The notes below the pieces were generated by a model, which made no database searches, had not been told where the DNA came from, and saw nothing but the letters and a program-made list of their open reading frames with translations. DNA of 64,000 nucleotides from Gordonia alkanivorans NBRC 16433 (GTDB lineage Bacteria > Actinomycetota > Actinomycetes > Mycobacteriales > Mycobacteriaceae). The position numbers and the translations under genes were made by a program. Shown in pieces: positions 16,839-25,756 of this stretch; within the stretch, counting starts at the first letter, position 1, and each line of letters starts with the position of its first letter. Location of the stretch: positions 1 to 64,000 of the forward strand of contig NZ_BACI01000092.1 in assembly GCF_000225505.1 (NCBI RefSeq), given 5' to 3'.

Positions 16839-17750
16839 TCACACCACCCCTTCCGCCGCCGCCAGGATCTGCCGGCGCAGCGTCGAGGCGGTGTTGGGCA
16901 GCCACATCGCCCGGACGGGGGCGAACGGCGGATCGGTGAACTCGACGATGCGGATGGAGTTCGCGTAGATCCAGCCGGGCTCGTTGGTGACGAACGCACA
17001 GGCTTTGGGGTGGGCGATGACCGCCGTGTGCGGCGGTGTACCGAGGAGCGTCGACAGGATGATGCGCGGTTCGAATCCCGCACGCCGGCACAACCCGACG
17101 AGGATGTCGGTGTACTCGTATTCGTGCTCGGGCCCCCACACGACGATCTCGTAACCGGCGAGGGCGGCCATGTCGACACGGGCATGCGCGGCGAGCGGGT
17201 GATCGCTGCGCACCGCGAGGCGGAGCTCGTGTTCGGTCGCGATCGTGGTCGCCATGTCCGGTGGCGCCGACACACCACGGCCCAGCGCCAGGTCGATCGA
17301 GCCCGACAGCAATTCCTCACGCATGAAGTCGGCGAACACCGGGCGCACCGTGATCGGCACCGAGGGGTCGGCGAGGACCACGGGTTCGATGATCCGGAAG
17401 ACCTCCGACGACGCGAGGTCGGGTGCATGGCCGATGACGAACGGTGCGGGTGCCCCTGCGTTGACCCGTCTGACCTGCGTGGCGAGCTGTTCCCCGCCGG
17501 CCAGCAGCGGCACCGCGCCGCGGTAGAGCGCCTCCCCGGCCGGCGTCGGCGTCAGGCTGCGCCGCGAACGGGAGAAGAGCTCGACTCCCAGCTGTCGCTC
17601 GAGTTCACGGATCGCCGAGGACAACGCCTGCTGGCTGATGAACAGGTTGTCGGCGGCGACGCGGAGGCTCGGAGCCTCCATGACGACGACGAACATTCGG
17701 AGTCGGCGCAGGTCTATATCGCGGAGTCCGGCGTCCCCAGAACCATTCAT
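16839..17750 (-). CDS. LysR-family transcriptional regulator
   Basis: A 303-residue LysR regulator with the winged helix-turn-helix in residues about 10-70 (LRRLRMFVVVMEAPSLRVAADNLFISQQALSSAIRELERQLGVELFSR) and a periplasmic-binding-type effector domain after residue 95. ATG 17750 is preferred over the TTG one codon upstream. LysR regulators usually control a divergent target. Here the divergent neighbour is the diguanylate cyclase at 18044, some 290 bp away, so that link is only possible. The effector is unknown. Confidence 0.9.
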   Translation of the reverse strand: MNGSGDAGLRDIDLRRLRMFVVVMEAPSLRVAADNLFISQQALSSAIRELERQLGVELFSRSRRSLTPTPAGEALYRGAVPLLAGGEQLATQVRRVNAGAPAPFVIGHAPDLASSEVFRIIEPVVLADPSVPITVRPVFADFMREELLSGSIDLALGRGVSAPPDMATTIATEHELRLAVRSDHPLAAHARVDMAALAGYEIVVWGPEHEYEYTDILVGLCRRAGFEPRIILSTLLGTPPHTAVIAHPKACAFVTNEPGWIYANSIRIVEFTDPPFAPVRAMWLPNTASTLRRQILAAAEGVV

Positions 17751-17860
17751 CAACCATCTCCTGTCAGTTATTCGGATTGATGTGATTGTAGGTTGACCTT
17801 CAACCCAATATGCTCATTTCTGCATGGCATCGTGTTCAGATGTCATTCGCGTTTTGGGCT

Positions 17861-17906
17861 ACCTGCTGAGGTCCCCCGCGGAGGGGACGGGAGGACCTCG
17901 GCAGGT
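17861..17906 (+). ncRNA. Strong nested hairpin in the leader of the GGDEF gene
   Basis: ACCTGCTGAGG (17861-17871) pairs with CCTCGGCAGGT (17896-17906), with one wobble. Inside, GTCCCC (17871-17876) can pair with GGGGAC (17883-17888). A pyrimidine-rich tail GCTTCTTTCTC follows. The shape fits an attenuator, a terminator of an upstream transcript or another structured leader RNA. I do not recognise any known riboswitch consensus here. Confidence 0.45.
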
Positions 17907-18043
17907 GCTTCTTTCTCACATTTCGGTGTTTTCGCTGCCGCAACCGGGCGTCGGCGGCTATCAATTGCTCTGATGAAGCATCGCTAATGCTCATCTGGAC
18001 TTCGCATTGTTCGCCCCAACCCCCATTTCCGGAGCTCGATCAG

Positions 18044-19252
18044 GTGGAAGAAACGGTCGGCCGTTCGCCGAGATCTACTCCGTTCGGCGGGCTCGGTCGC
18101 GACTCGATCACCGCGGAGATCGCACGGCGCAGCGGGCTCTACGACGAAACACTCGACGTTCTCCGGCAGCTGCGTCTGCGCGAACGCCATATCCGGTACA
18201 CCATCGCCGGGCTGGTGCTGATCTTCGGCGTCGTGGGCGCGCTCGGATTGTTCACGCCGAGCGGCGCGCAGGGTTCGCTGTGGCGGTCGCTGATCCTCGG
18301 TACCGCTGCCGCCACCACCATCCCCACCGCGATCGCGGTGAGCCGGGTCCATCTGGGCGTGATGTGGTGGACCAAGAAGTCACACGTCCGAGGGTTCAAC
18401 GACGCTTTCGTCGCCTACGCCGACATCGGTGTGGCGGTGTGCCTGTTCGCCGTCGCCGATCCACGCCTGGCGCTGTACTTCTCGGCACTGTTCGCCGTGA
18501 TCGGCTCCTACAGCGCACATTTCGTACGTGCCCGCGTCGTGTACCTGCACCTGGCCCTGTCGAGCGCAGTGACCTGCACACTCGGAGTTCTCGCCTGGCT
18601 GGACGGCGCTCCGCCCGTGCCCGCGTTCGCCGCCACCCTTGCTCTGCTCGTCGCCGTGAGCGGGACGGTCACCCTGCACCAGGGCTACACCTCCGACCTC
18701 CAGCGATCCCTGAAACACCAACTGCGGATGGCCAATACCGATCCACTCACCGGACTGCTGAACCGCCGCGGATTCATCCTCGCCACGACCACACTGTTGC
18801 GTCGGGGTCCCGGTGACCGGTTCGCACTGGTCATCGCCGACGTCGACCGCTTCAAACGGATCAACGACGACCACGGGCACGCCGTGGGCGATGCCGTCCT
18901 GCAGCAGGTCGCCGACATCCTCCAGGGCGCCGTGCCCGAGCCTGCGGTCGTCGCCCGGCTCGGCGGCGATGAGTTCGCGATCGCGGCGCGGCTCGACGAA
19001 CAGGCGGTGCGTGCCGTCGCCGAAGACATCCGCGGCCAACCGGTCGACGCCGGCGACGGCGAGTGGGCGACCGTCAGTCTCGGCATCGCGGTGGGTCCCC
19101 TGCACAGCGAGCACATGACCGACGAGGATGCGACCGAGCGCATTCGACGCGACTTCGCCCTCGCCGACGACGCCCTGTTCGAGGCGAAGGCGAAGAGGCG
19201 CGGCACCTATGCCGTGGTGCCGACCACGCCTACAGGATCACGCCCGGGTTGA
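18044..19252 (+). CDS. Membrane-bound diguanylate cyclase (GGDEF domain)
   Basis: A 402-residue protein if it starts at GTG 18044, which has GGAG 9 nt upstream. The frame is open from ATG 17987, which lacks a ribosome site and sits inside a hairpin (GATGAAGCAT / ATGCTCATC). Six hydrophobic segments (about residues 45-215) form a membrane sensor domain. The C-terminal GGDEF domain runs from DPLTGLLNRRGF to the end and has an intact RLGGDEFAI active site, so it should make c-di-GMP from GTP. The inhibitory RxxD site usually found five residues upstream is absent. There is no EAL domain. Confidence 0.9.
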   Translation: MEETVGRSPRSTPFGGLGRDSITAEIARRSGLYDETLDVLRQLRLRERHIRYTIAGLVLIFGVVGALGLFTPSGAQGSLWRSLILGTAAATTIPTAIAVSRVHLGVMWWTKKSHVRGFNDAFVAYADIGVAVCLFAVADPRLALYFSALFAVIGSYSAHFVRARVVYLHLALSSAVTCTLGVLAWLDGAPPVPAFAATLALLVAVSGTVTLHQGYTSDLQRSLKHQLRMANTDPLTGLLNRRGFILATTTLLRRGPGDRFALVIADVDRFKRINDDHGHAVGDAVLQQVADILQGAVPEPAVVARLGGDEFAIAARLDEQAVRAVAEDIRGQPVDAGDGEWATVSLGIAVGPLHSEHMTDEDATERIRRDFALADDALFEAKAKRRGTYAVVPTTPTGSRPG

Positions 19253-20594
19253 GGAGCCCGTCCGGGTCGAGAGCGTTCTTGATGAGCGCGGTCAGCTCCA
19301 TCACGTCCGGACCCACCTGGTCAGGCAGCCAGCCCTTCTTGAGCCGGCCCACGCCGTGCTCGCCGGTGATGGTGCCGCCGAGTTCGATGGCGAGGTCCAT
19401 GATCTGGCCGAATGCCGTCTGCGCACGGTCGGCCTCGGCCGTGTCGGCCGGATCGAAGACGATCAGCGGGTGCGTGTTGCCGTCGCCGGCATGTGCGATC
19501 ACCGAGATCATCACCTGGTTGTCCGCGGCGATCTTGGCGACGCCGTCGATGAGGTCGGGCAGCGAGGGCAACGGGACCCCGACGTCCTCCAGCAGCAGCG
19601 AACCCAGCTTCTCCACCGCCGGGATCGCTGCTCGCCGGGCAGCGGTGAACGCCTCGCCCTCGGCGGGGTCGTCGGTGGTGAAGACCTCGCCGGCACCGTT
19701 CGACTCGAAGGCGTTCCGGATGAGTTCGACCTCCTGGGCACCGGCGGCCCCGGGTGCGTCGGACTGGGCGACGAGCAGTGCGCCCGCGTCGCGGTCGAGT
19801 CCCATGCGCAGCATGTCCTCGACCGCGTTGATCGCCACCGAATCCATGAATTCCAGCATCGCCGGGCGGATCTCGCCGGTGACGGCGAGGACGGCACGGC
19901 TGGCGTCGTGTACCGAGTCGAAGACCCCGACGACCGTGCTCGCCGGCCCCTGCGGCGGCAGCAGCCGCAAGGTCACCTCGGTGATGATGCCGAGGAGTCC
20001 CTCACTGCCGACGAACAGCTTGGTCAACGGCAGCCCGGCGGAGTCCTTCAGCTGCTTGCCGCCCACCCGAACCGCTCGACCGTCGGCGAGCACCACCTGC
20101 AGCCCGAGCACGTAATCGGTGGTGACCCCGTACTTCACGCAGCACAGCCCACCCGCATTGGTGGCGACGTTGCCGCCGATCGAACAGATCTCGAACGACG
20201 ACGGGTCCGGCGGGTACCAGAGACCCTCCGCCGCCGCCGCGGCCTTGACCTCGGAGTTGAACAGCCCGGGCTGGACGACGGCGGAGCGCGTCGCGGGGTC
20301 AACGGCGATCTCGCGCATCTTCTCGGTGGAGATCATGACGGCGCCGTCCACCGCGGTCGAGCCGCCGGACAGGCTGGTGCCGGCACCGCGGGTGATGATC
20401 GGAATCCGGTTCTCGGCACACCACCGAACCGTCGTCTGGACCTGATCGGTCGAAGTCGGGCGGATCAGTGCGAGTGGGGTACCGGCGGCCGGGTCGAAAG
20501 CGCGGTCCTGGCGATACCCGGCGAGTATGTCGGGGTCGGTGATCACCATTCCGTCGGGAAGGGCGGCGGCCAACGAACTCGTTTCGGCACTCAT
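19230..20594 (-). CDS. FAD-linked oxidase, GlcD / D-lactate dehydrogenase type
   Basis: A 454-residue flavoprotein of the glycolate oxidase GlcD / D-lactate dehydrogenase family. The FAD-binding (PCMH-type) domain spans about 35-215, with the signature RGAGTSLSGGS near residue 70 and GGNVATNAGGLCCVKYG near 140. The C-terminal substrate domain includes HAGDGNTHP near 365 and GTITGEHGVGRLKK near 405. It likely oxidises D-lactate or another 2-hydroxy acid to the keto acid. The start is ATG 20594. It overlaps the convergent GGDEF gene by 23 bp. Confidence 0.92.
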   Translation of the reverse strand: MSAETSSLAAALPDGMVITDPDILAGYRQDRAFDPAAGTPLALIRPTSTDQVQTTVRWCAENRIPIITRGAGTSLSGGSTAVDGAVMISTEKMREIAVDPATRSAVVQPGLFNSEVKAAAAAEGLWYPPDPSSFEICSIGGNVATNAGGLCCVKYGVTTDYVLGLQVVLADGRAVRVGGKQLKDSAGLPLTKLFVGSEGLLGIITEVTLRLLPPQGPASTVVGVFDSVHDASRAVLAVTGEIRPAMLEFMDSVAINAVEDMLRMGLDRDAGALLVAQSDAPGAAGAQEVELIRNAFESNGAGEVFTTDDPAEGEAFTAARRAAIPAVEKLGSLLLEDVGVPLPSLPDLIDGVAKIAADNQVMISVIAHAGDGNTHPLIVFDPADTAEADRAQTAFGQIMDLAIELGGTITGEHGVGRLKKGWLPDQVGPDVMELTALIKNALDPDGLLNPGVIL

Positions 20595-20681
20595 GCGTTC
20601 AGCGTATTCTTCGAGGCCCGCACCGCGGTTTCACTTCGGCACACCTGCCGGTCAGGGCTCCGCAGGCGTATCAAGGAGATC

Positions 20682-21107
20682 GTGACTGACTTCAATTCGA
20701 CCATCATCAACGAGTTCCGCACCAACAACGGACATGTCGAGACCGCGGGGTTCGGGAAGAACCTCGTCCTGCTGCACACCGTCGGCGCGAAATCCGGGGA
20801 GCCGCGAATCAGCCCGTTGTTCGGTCTCGCCGACGACGGCTCCTGGCTTGTCATCGGATCTTTCGCGGGTTCGCCGACGACGCCGGCCTGGGTCCACAAC
20901 CTTCGCGCGCACCCCAACTCGGTTGCCGTCGAGGCCCCCGCAGCCGAGGGCATCGAACACCACGAGACGCAGGTCGCCGAGATCACCGATGACGACTGGG
21001 ACGCCGCCTGGGCGAAGTTCACGGCGTTCACCGACCAGTTCGTCAAGTACACCGAGACCGCTCAGGGCCGGAAGTTCCCGATCTTCCGTCTGACCCCGAG
21101 ATCCTGA
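20682..21107 (+). CDS. F420-dependent (Ddn-type) nitroreductase family protein
   Basis: A 141-residue split-barrel protein of the deazaflavin-dependent nitroreductase family, known for mycobacterial Ddn. Visible are LVLLHTVGAKSGEPRISPLF near residue 27 and PTTPAWVHNLRAHPNSVAVE near 70, which bind the F420 phosphate and deazaflavin in the family. GTG 20682 is preceded by AAGGAGATC, so the much longer frame upstream is spurious. It would use F420H2 to reduce quinones or nitro compounds. It is divergent from the GlcD-like gene. Confidence 0.9.
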   Translation: MTDFNSTIINEFRTNNGHVETAGFGKNLVLLHTVGAKSGEPRISPLFGLADDGSWLVIGSFAGSPTTPAWVHNLRAHPNSVAVEAPAAEGIEHHETQVAEITDDDWDAAWAKFTAFTDQFVKYTETAQGRKFPIFRLTPRS

Positions 21108-21194
21108 CCTCTCGAGCCTGATACGGGCACCCTGGTCTCGACACCCTTGTCCGGCACCGCACCCGCAGATCGACGCCGCTCTACTCTGGGCAGG

Positions 21195-22154
21195 GTGTTC
21201 GAGGTTGGCGACCGCGTGGACGGCTTCACCATCGACGAGTTCGTCGGCGGTGGTGCGAGCGCGGACGTCTTCCGGGCTCATCGCGACGACGGGAACGGGC
21301 CGGTCGCGCTCAAGGTGCTGCACCCTGACGCCGCCGATCACGCCCGGGTCCGTGAACGGTTCGAGCGCGAGTTCGGGATTGCGTCGCTTCTCCACCACCC
21401 GCACATCGTCCGGATGCGCGCCCACGGTGAGATCGCCGCGCCGCCCGGCTCTCTCGGCCCTCGCCACCAGCCGTCGATGTGGCTGGCGATGCAGTACGTC
21501 GCGGGCCCGGCGGCCACCGCACTCATTCCCGGCGACGACACCGAACCCGACGTGGACGCGATCCTGCGGGTCGCCGCGCAGATCGCCGGTGCCCTCGACC
21601 ACGCACACGGCCAGGAGATCCTCCACCGCGACGTCAAGCCCGCCAACATCCTGCTCTCCCGACCTCTCGACTCTGACCCGGAGGGGCCCACGCCCAGCTC
21701 CTCCGCACCGGTCGACGCCTACCTCTCCGACTTCGGGATCGCCCAATTCCTCGATGACACAAGACCACTCGCACGCAACGGCCGGGTCCAGGGCTCCATC
21801 GGGTATGCCTCGCCCGAACTGCTTCAGGCACATCACCTTTCGCCGGCCAGCGACAACTACTCCTTCGCGTGCAGTCTCGTCGAGTTGTTCACCGGCACAC
21901 CGCCGTATCCGCGGCGCACGTCCTTCGCGATCACCTACGCACACATCAACGACGAACCGCCGCGCCTCACCCGGCGCCGTCCGTGGCTCCCGTCGGCGAT
22001 GGATTCGATCTTCGCCAAGGCGCTCGCCAAGTCACCGCAGAACCGCTATCCGACGTGTACGGCTCTCGTCGACATCCTGGTCCGTCTCATGCGTGACGTG
22101 CCCGTCCCCGAGCCGACCCGCTCACGATGGTGGGGACGTCCGCGTCATCCGTGA
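21195..22154 (+). CDS. Soluble Hanks-type Ser/Thr protein kinase
   Basis: A 319-residue eukaryotic-like kinase. Seen in order: glycine loop VGGGASADVF, the ATP-anchoring Lys in VALKVLHP, the catalytic loop ILHRDVKPANILL near residue 152, DFGIAQF near 185 and GSIGYASPELL near 208, which is a Ser-for-Pro variant of the APE motif. No transmembrane helix or extracellular sensor follows, unlike most mycobacterial Pkn kinases; only about 20 residues remain after the kinase domain. GTG 21195 is preferred over the TTG at 21147. Substrates are unknown. Confidence 0.9.
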   Translation: MFEVGDRVDGFTIDEFVGGGASADVFRAHRDDGNGPVALKVLHPDAADHARVRERFEREFGIASLLHHPHIVRMRAHGEIAAPPGSLGPRHQPSMWLAMQYVAGPAATALIPGDDTEPDVDAILRVAAQIAGALDHAHGQEILHRDVKPANILLSRPLDSDPEGPTPSSSAPVDAYLSDFGIAQFLDDTRPLARNGRVQGSIGYASPELLQAHHLSPASDNYSFACSLVELFTGTPPYPRRTSFAITYAHINDEPPRLTRRRPWLPSAMDSIFAKALAKSPQNRYPTCTALVDILVRLMRDVPVPEPTRSRWWGRPRHP

Positions 22155-22169
22155 CCGACCGGTCGCGGA

Positions 22170-23297
22170 TCAGCCCTCGTCGAGTCCGTACACGCGGACC
22201 GCGGTGTCGCGGAAGATGCGTCGCAACGCCTCGTCTCCCCACTGGGACGCACAGTCGACCAGCGCGCCGACGAGGACGTCGATCGCCGCATTGGGGCGGT
22301 CGATCGGATAGTTGGAGCCGAACATGATGCGGTCCGAACCGAAGTGGGTGACGACGTGTTCGACGAACGGACCGATCATCTCGCCCAGCGTCGCCTGTCC
22401 CCCGATGTTGCCCCACCGTTCGTGGCCGTAACCGAGAACCGGCATGGCCAGCCCGGAAAGCTTCACCACCACATTGCGATACGACGCCAGGGTGGTCATC
22501 CGTTCCCGCCACAGCCGCCAGATGTCGGCGCGCGCCGCGGCCGTCGCGCCGGTACGTGTCCCGATCGGCCCGAACACCCCGGCGGGTATCCCGAAGTGGT
22601 CGAGGACGATCGCCGTGTCGGGATACTCGCGCGCCAGCACGATGACGTCGTAGAGCTGGTGGGAGTAGACCGCCGCCTCGAACACGAGTTTGCGCGCGGC
22701 AAGTTCGGCGAAACCGTCGAGAAAGGAGGCCGACGCCAGGATGTTGTCGGAGTCGCCGCCGTCGCGGACACGCGGGTCGGGATGGCGCGTCGCCACCAGC
22801 CGGATGCCCCGGACACGGGACGAGACCGTGAACTGCTGATCGAGCGTCTCGGCGAAGTCATGGTCGCGCGGGTCGCCGTGGGCGACGATCGCCCCCAGAC
22901 GCGGAGCGCCGGAGTGGCCGAACGGCAGGTGCTCCAGATAGCGCGTCTCCTCCACGGCGGTGCTGTGTGCCGCCGCCTGCTCTCCCGCGGGTAGTGCCTT
23001 GCGCCAATGCGACTCGACGTGCACCACGGTGTCGATGGGCACCCCGACGACCGTCGAGACGAGAGCGGCATCGGTGGCGTACTGCCGCGGCTCGTACGGG
23101 CGCGCGACGGTTCGCGGTGTCAGCACGAACTCCCGGTCGGCGCGCGAGGCGATGAGCGGGAAGGCTCGGTCCCCCAATCGGGGGACGAACCCGTACAGCC
23201 GCGACGAGCGGGTTGCCGCCCATGGGGTGCGCCGCGGATTCCAGTGCTGCACATGCGCGTCGACGATGGCCGGGAGGACACCGTCGAGGGACGTCAT
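22170..23297 (-). CDS. Amidohydrolase family protein (amidohydrolase 2 type)
   Basis: A 375-residue TIM-barrel metal-dependent hydrolase or decarboxylase. The first metal-ligand region is IVDAHVQHWNP near the N-terminus, in the form DxHxH/W typical of the family. HVES, LDHFGIP and FGSNYPIDRP blocks follow, the last with the usual Asp-containing C-terminal motif. ATG 23297 has AAGG upstream; a longer start at 23333 is possible. Related enzymes hydrolyse lactones or decarboxylate aromatic acids. The substrate is not deducible. It ends 15 bp after the convergent kinase gene. Confidence 0.87.
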   Translation of the reverse strand: MTSLDGVLPAIVDAHVQHWNPRRTPWAATRSSRLYGFVPRLGDRAFPLIASRADREFVLTPRTVARPYEPRQYATDAALVSTVVGVPIDTVVHVESHWRKALPAGEQAAAHSTAVEETRYLEHLPFGHSGAPRLGAIVAHGDPRDHDFAETLDQQFTVSSRVRGIRLVATRHPDPRVRDGGDSDNILASASFLDGFAELAARKLVFEAAVYSHQLYDVIVLAREYPDTAIVLDHFGIPAGVFGPIGTRTGATAAARADIWRLWRERMTTLASYRNVVVKLSGLAMPVLGYGHERWGNIGGQATLGEMIGPFVEHVVTHFGSDRIMFGSNYPIDRPNAAIDVLVGALVDCASQWGDEALRRIFRDTAVRVYGLDEG

Positions 23298-23428
23298 GTT
23301 GGTACCTTGCCACACCGGATCACAGTCCGACATACGATGACGGATCCTGAATTCTGTACCGTCGACCGCTAGTGTTGAGCTCTCGGAACAGGCGGGGGAC
23401 GAACGCCGACGGAGGTTGTCCTAAGAGA

Positions 23429-24580
23429 ATGGCGAGCCACTCACGCCACACGTTGCATCACCTGCGAACAGCGGTGAACCGGCAGCCCGACCGGTTCGTG
23501 ACCAACGTCTACACCCGGATGTTCGCGATCGATCCCGACCTCCGGGATCTGTTCGGCGTCTCGATGGCCGCACAGCAGATCGCCTTCCATCGCGTGATCG
23601 ACCACGTCCTCGAAGCCATCCCTGCGGAGTCCGGCCACGCCGACCTCGTCGAGTTCCTCGCCCAGCTCGGCCGCGACCATCGCAAGTTCGGGGTCGAACC
23701 CGAGCACTACCACGTGATGTACACCGCGCTCATGGGCGAGTTCGCCAGTCTGATGGAGGGGTACTGGGACGAAGAGGCGCAGCAGACCGTCTCGCAGGCG
23801 ATGATGCTCGTCACCGGTGTGATGCGCGGGGCTGCCGAGACCGCCACCCACCCGGCCCGGTGGACGGCAGAGGTCGTGGAGAAGTACCGAATCAGCCGCG
23901 ACCTCGCCGTGGTACGACTCATCGCACATGCGCCGCTGACGTTCAACGTCGGCCAGTACCTCGAGGTCCACATCCCGCAGTGGCCCAAGCAGTGGCGCAA
24001 TTTCTCGCCGTCGATCCCGCCGAACCCGGCCGGTGAGCTGGAGTTCCATGTCCGGGCGATCCAGGGTGGGACGGTCAGCTCGGCCATCGTCAGCGAGACC
24101 AGCGTCGGAGACGTCTGGACCCTGTCGCAGAGTCACGGGACCCTGCACGTCGACCGGGACCGGCCCGTCCTGATGGTCGCCGGCGGCACCGGGCTCGCCC
24201 CACTGCGTGCCCTGCTCATCGAGATGTCCAAACGCGCGGACTCGCCCCCGACCCACATCTTCTACGGGATGCGCTACCCCGGCGAGCTCTACGACCTGAG
24301 TGTCCTTCGGCGGATCGCCGCCACCAACCCGTGGTTGCAGGTCACCGCGGTGTCGGAGGAGGAGCGCGACCCGTGGTGGATCACCGCCGTGGCGACGCCG
24401 GCCGAACTCGGGATCGACCACGAGATCGGCACCCTCGCCGACGTGGTCGTCGGCGCCGGGAACTGGGAGGACCACCAGGTGCTCATCGCCGGGTCGGCGC
24501 AGATGATCGAGGCGACCCGACGCAAACTGATCATCGCCGGGGTCCGCGCCAGCCGTATCCAGCACGACCCGGTGTACTGA
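23429..24580 (+). CDS. Flavohaemoglobin-like globin-reductase fusion
   Basis: A 383-residue two-part protein. Residues 1-145 are a globin with the CD-region Phe (FAIDPDLRDLF) and the proximal-His segment DHRKFGVEPEHY. The remainder is a ferredoxin-NADP-reductase-like domain with a FAD-binding strand WRNFSPSIPP and the NAD(P) site VLMVAGGTGLAPLRALL near residue 250. The family detoxifies nitric oxide. The FAD motif differs from the RxYSxS of classical Hmp, which may place it in the mycobacterial type II group reported to act on D-lactate (inference). ATG 23429 is preferred over the open frame to 23372. Confidence 0.88.
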   Translation: MASHSRHTLHHLRTAVNRQPDRFVTNVYTRMFAIDPDLRDLFGVSMAAQQIAFHRVIDHVLEAIPAESGHADLVEFLAQLGRDHRKFGVEPEHYHVMYTALMGEFASLMEGYWDEEAQQTVSQAMMLVTGVMRGAAETATHPARWTAEVVEKYRISRDLAVVRLIAHAPLTFNVGQYLEVHIPQWPKQWRNFSPSIPPNPAGELEFHVRAIQGGTVSSAIVSETSVGDVWTLSQSHGTLHVDRDRPVLMVAGGTGLAPLRALLIEMSKRADSPPTHIFYGMRYPGELYDLSVLRRIAATNPWLQVTAVSEEERDPWWITAVATPAELGIDHEIGTLADVVVGAGNWEDHQVLIAGSAQMIEATRRKLIIAGVRASRIQHDPVY

Positions 24581-24596
24581 CCCGCGGGTCACCGCG

Positions 24597-25673
24597 TCAG
24601 GGAGCCGGCTCTCCCGGAGCCGGCACCTCGACCGTGGTCGTCTCGGTCTCGGTGATCGTGAACGGTCCCGGAATCTCCTCGGTCACCGTGGTCGTCCTCG
24701 TGACCGGACGCGGGGTGCTGGTGATCGTCGTCGTGCGCGCCTGCTGCGTCTGGGTTTCGGTCTCGGTGACCGTCTTCGCGTCCGCGCTGACGGTCACGGC
24801 AGCGGGCGTCTCGGTGACCGTCACGGGGGCGGGTTCGGTGGTGTTGCGCTCCGCGGACAGCAGCAGGGTCAGACCGACCGCGCCCAGGAACATCGCCGCA
24901 CCGATCGCGGCGCCGACGAACCACCAGCGTCGCCCGGTCGACACCCGCGGGGCCGCCGCCGGCGTCGACAACGCCACCAGGGCGGCGTCGGCCGCGCCGA
25001 TGGCCGAGGCCAGTGGCGGGTTGCCAGCGACCGTGACGGGCCGCTGTGCGGCGTATTCGAACGCGGGCGCGATACCGGGCATCTCCGCGCCGGGTCCCAC
25101 CACGATGATCGAGGTGATGTCGCGGCCGCGCGGCAGCTTGGACACCGCCGTCGCCAGCTCGGACGCCCCGTCCGGATCGGTGACGGGGGCGAGCCGGTTG
25201 GTGGTGAAGTCGGCGGTCCCGAGGACCGCACCCGAGGTCGTGTCGACGGTGGCCACCGACGTACCGGATGCCGGAGCGGCATCCCGGTCGAGGTCCACGA
25301 CGGCGACGACGCCGCCCCGGGTGGCATGGGTGCACGCGATCTCGGCGAGTGCCGAGGCGTAACCGGTGACGACGACGCGGTCGTGCCAGGACTCCCCGGC
25401 GCCGCTCGACCCGAAGGCCTGCGCCAGGTGCTTGCGGACGTCCTCGCGTGACACCGAGACGCCGATCTGATCGACGACGACCGGCACTGAATCGACCAGC
25501 TCGATGATCGCGGCCTCGACCGCGGGTGCCGACGGATCAGGCAGGTCGACGAGGTTGCTGGCCAGGATGTGGCCATCGGCGTCGCGCACCACGGACGCGA
25601 TCTGATCGTCCACGACGGATATCCCGAGAACCACGGATCCGGGCAGTCCCCCACTCGCCGGATCTTGGGTCAT
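24597..25673 (-). CDS. Single-pass membrane protein with Thr-rich C-terminal tail
   Basis: A 358-residue protein I do not assign to a function. Residues about 15-225 look like an alpha/beta domain with VVLGISVVDDQIASVV, GGVVAVVDLD and DITSIIVVGPGAEMPG, a pattern reminiscent of the actin/Hsp70-like ATPase fold, though weak. One transmembrane helix follows near residue 245 (WWFVGAAIGAAMFLGAVGLTLL). The tail of about 90 residues is low complexity, rich in Thr, Glu, Pro and Val with repeated TVTET-like units, and probably lies outside the membrane. It is followed upstream by another membrane protein on the same strand. Confidence 0.75.
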   Translation of the reverse strand: MTQDPASGGLPGSVVLGISVVDDQIASVVRDADGHILASNLVDLPDPSAPAVEAAIIELVDSVPVVVDQIGVSVSREDVRKHLAQAFGSSGAGESWHDRVVVTGYASALAEIACTHATRGGVVAVVDLDRDAAPASGTSVATVDTTSGAVLGTADFTTNRLAPVTDPDGASELATAVSKLPRGRDITSIIVVGPGAEMPGIAPAFEYAAQRPVTVAGNPPLASAIGAADAALVALSTPAAAPRVSTGRRWWFVGAAIGAAMFLGAVGLTLLLSAERNTTEPAPVTVTETPAAVTVSADAKTVTETETQTQQARTTTITSTPRPVTRTTTVTEEIPGPFTITETETTTVEVPAPGEPAP

Positions 25674-25756
25674 CGTCACCTCCACATCGACGTTTGCCCA
25701 TGCAGCCTAACGGCTTGGACCGAATTCGTGGCAGCCGGACCGTCGGTGGTACCCCG

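Noticed and set aside
17800..18043. c-di-GMP or c-di-AMP riboswitch before the GGDEF gene
   Set aside because: I could not find the conserved core sequences of the known classes; only the hairpins are supported.
19128..20681. N-terminal extension of the F420 nitroreductase frame
   Set aside because: The open frame runs antisense through the GlcD-like gene; AAGGAGATC-GTG at 20682 gives a family-length protein.
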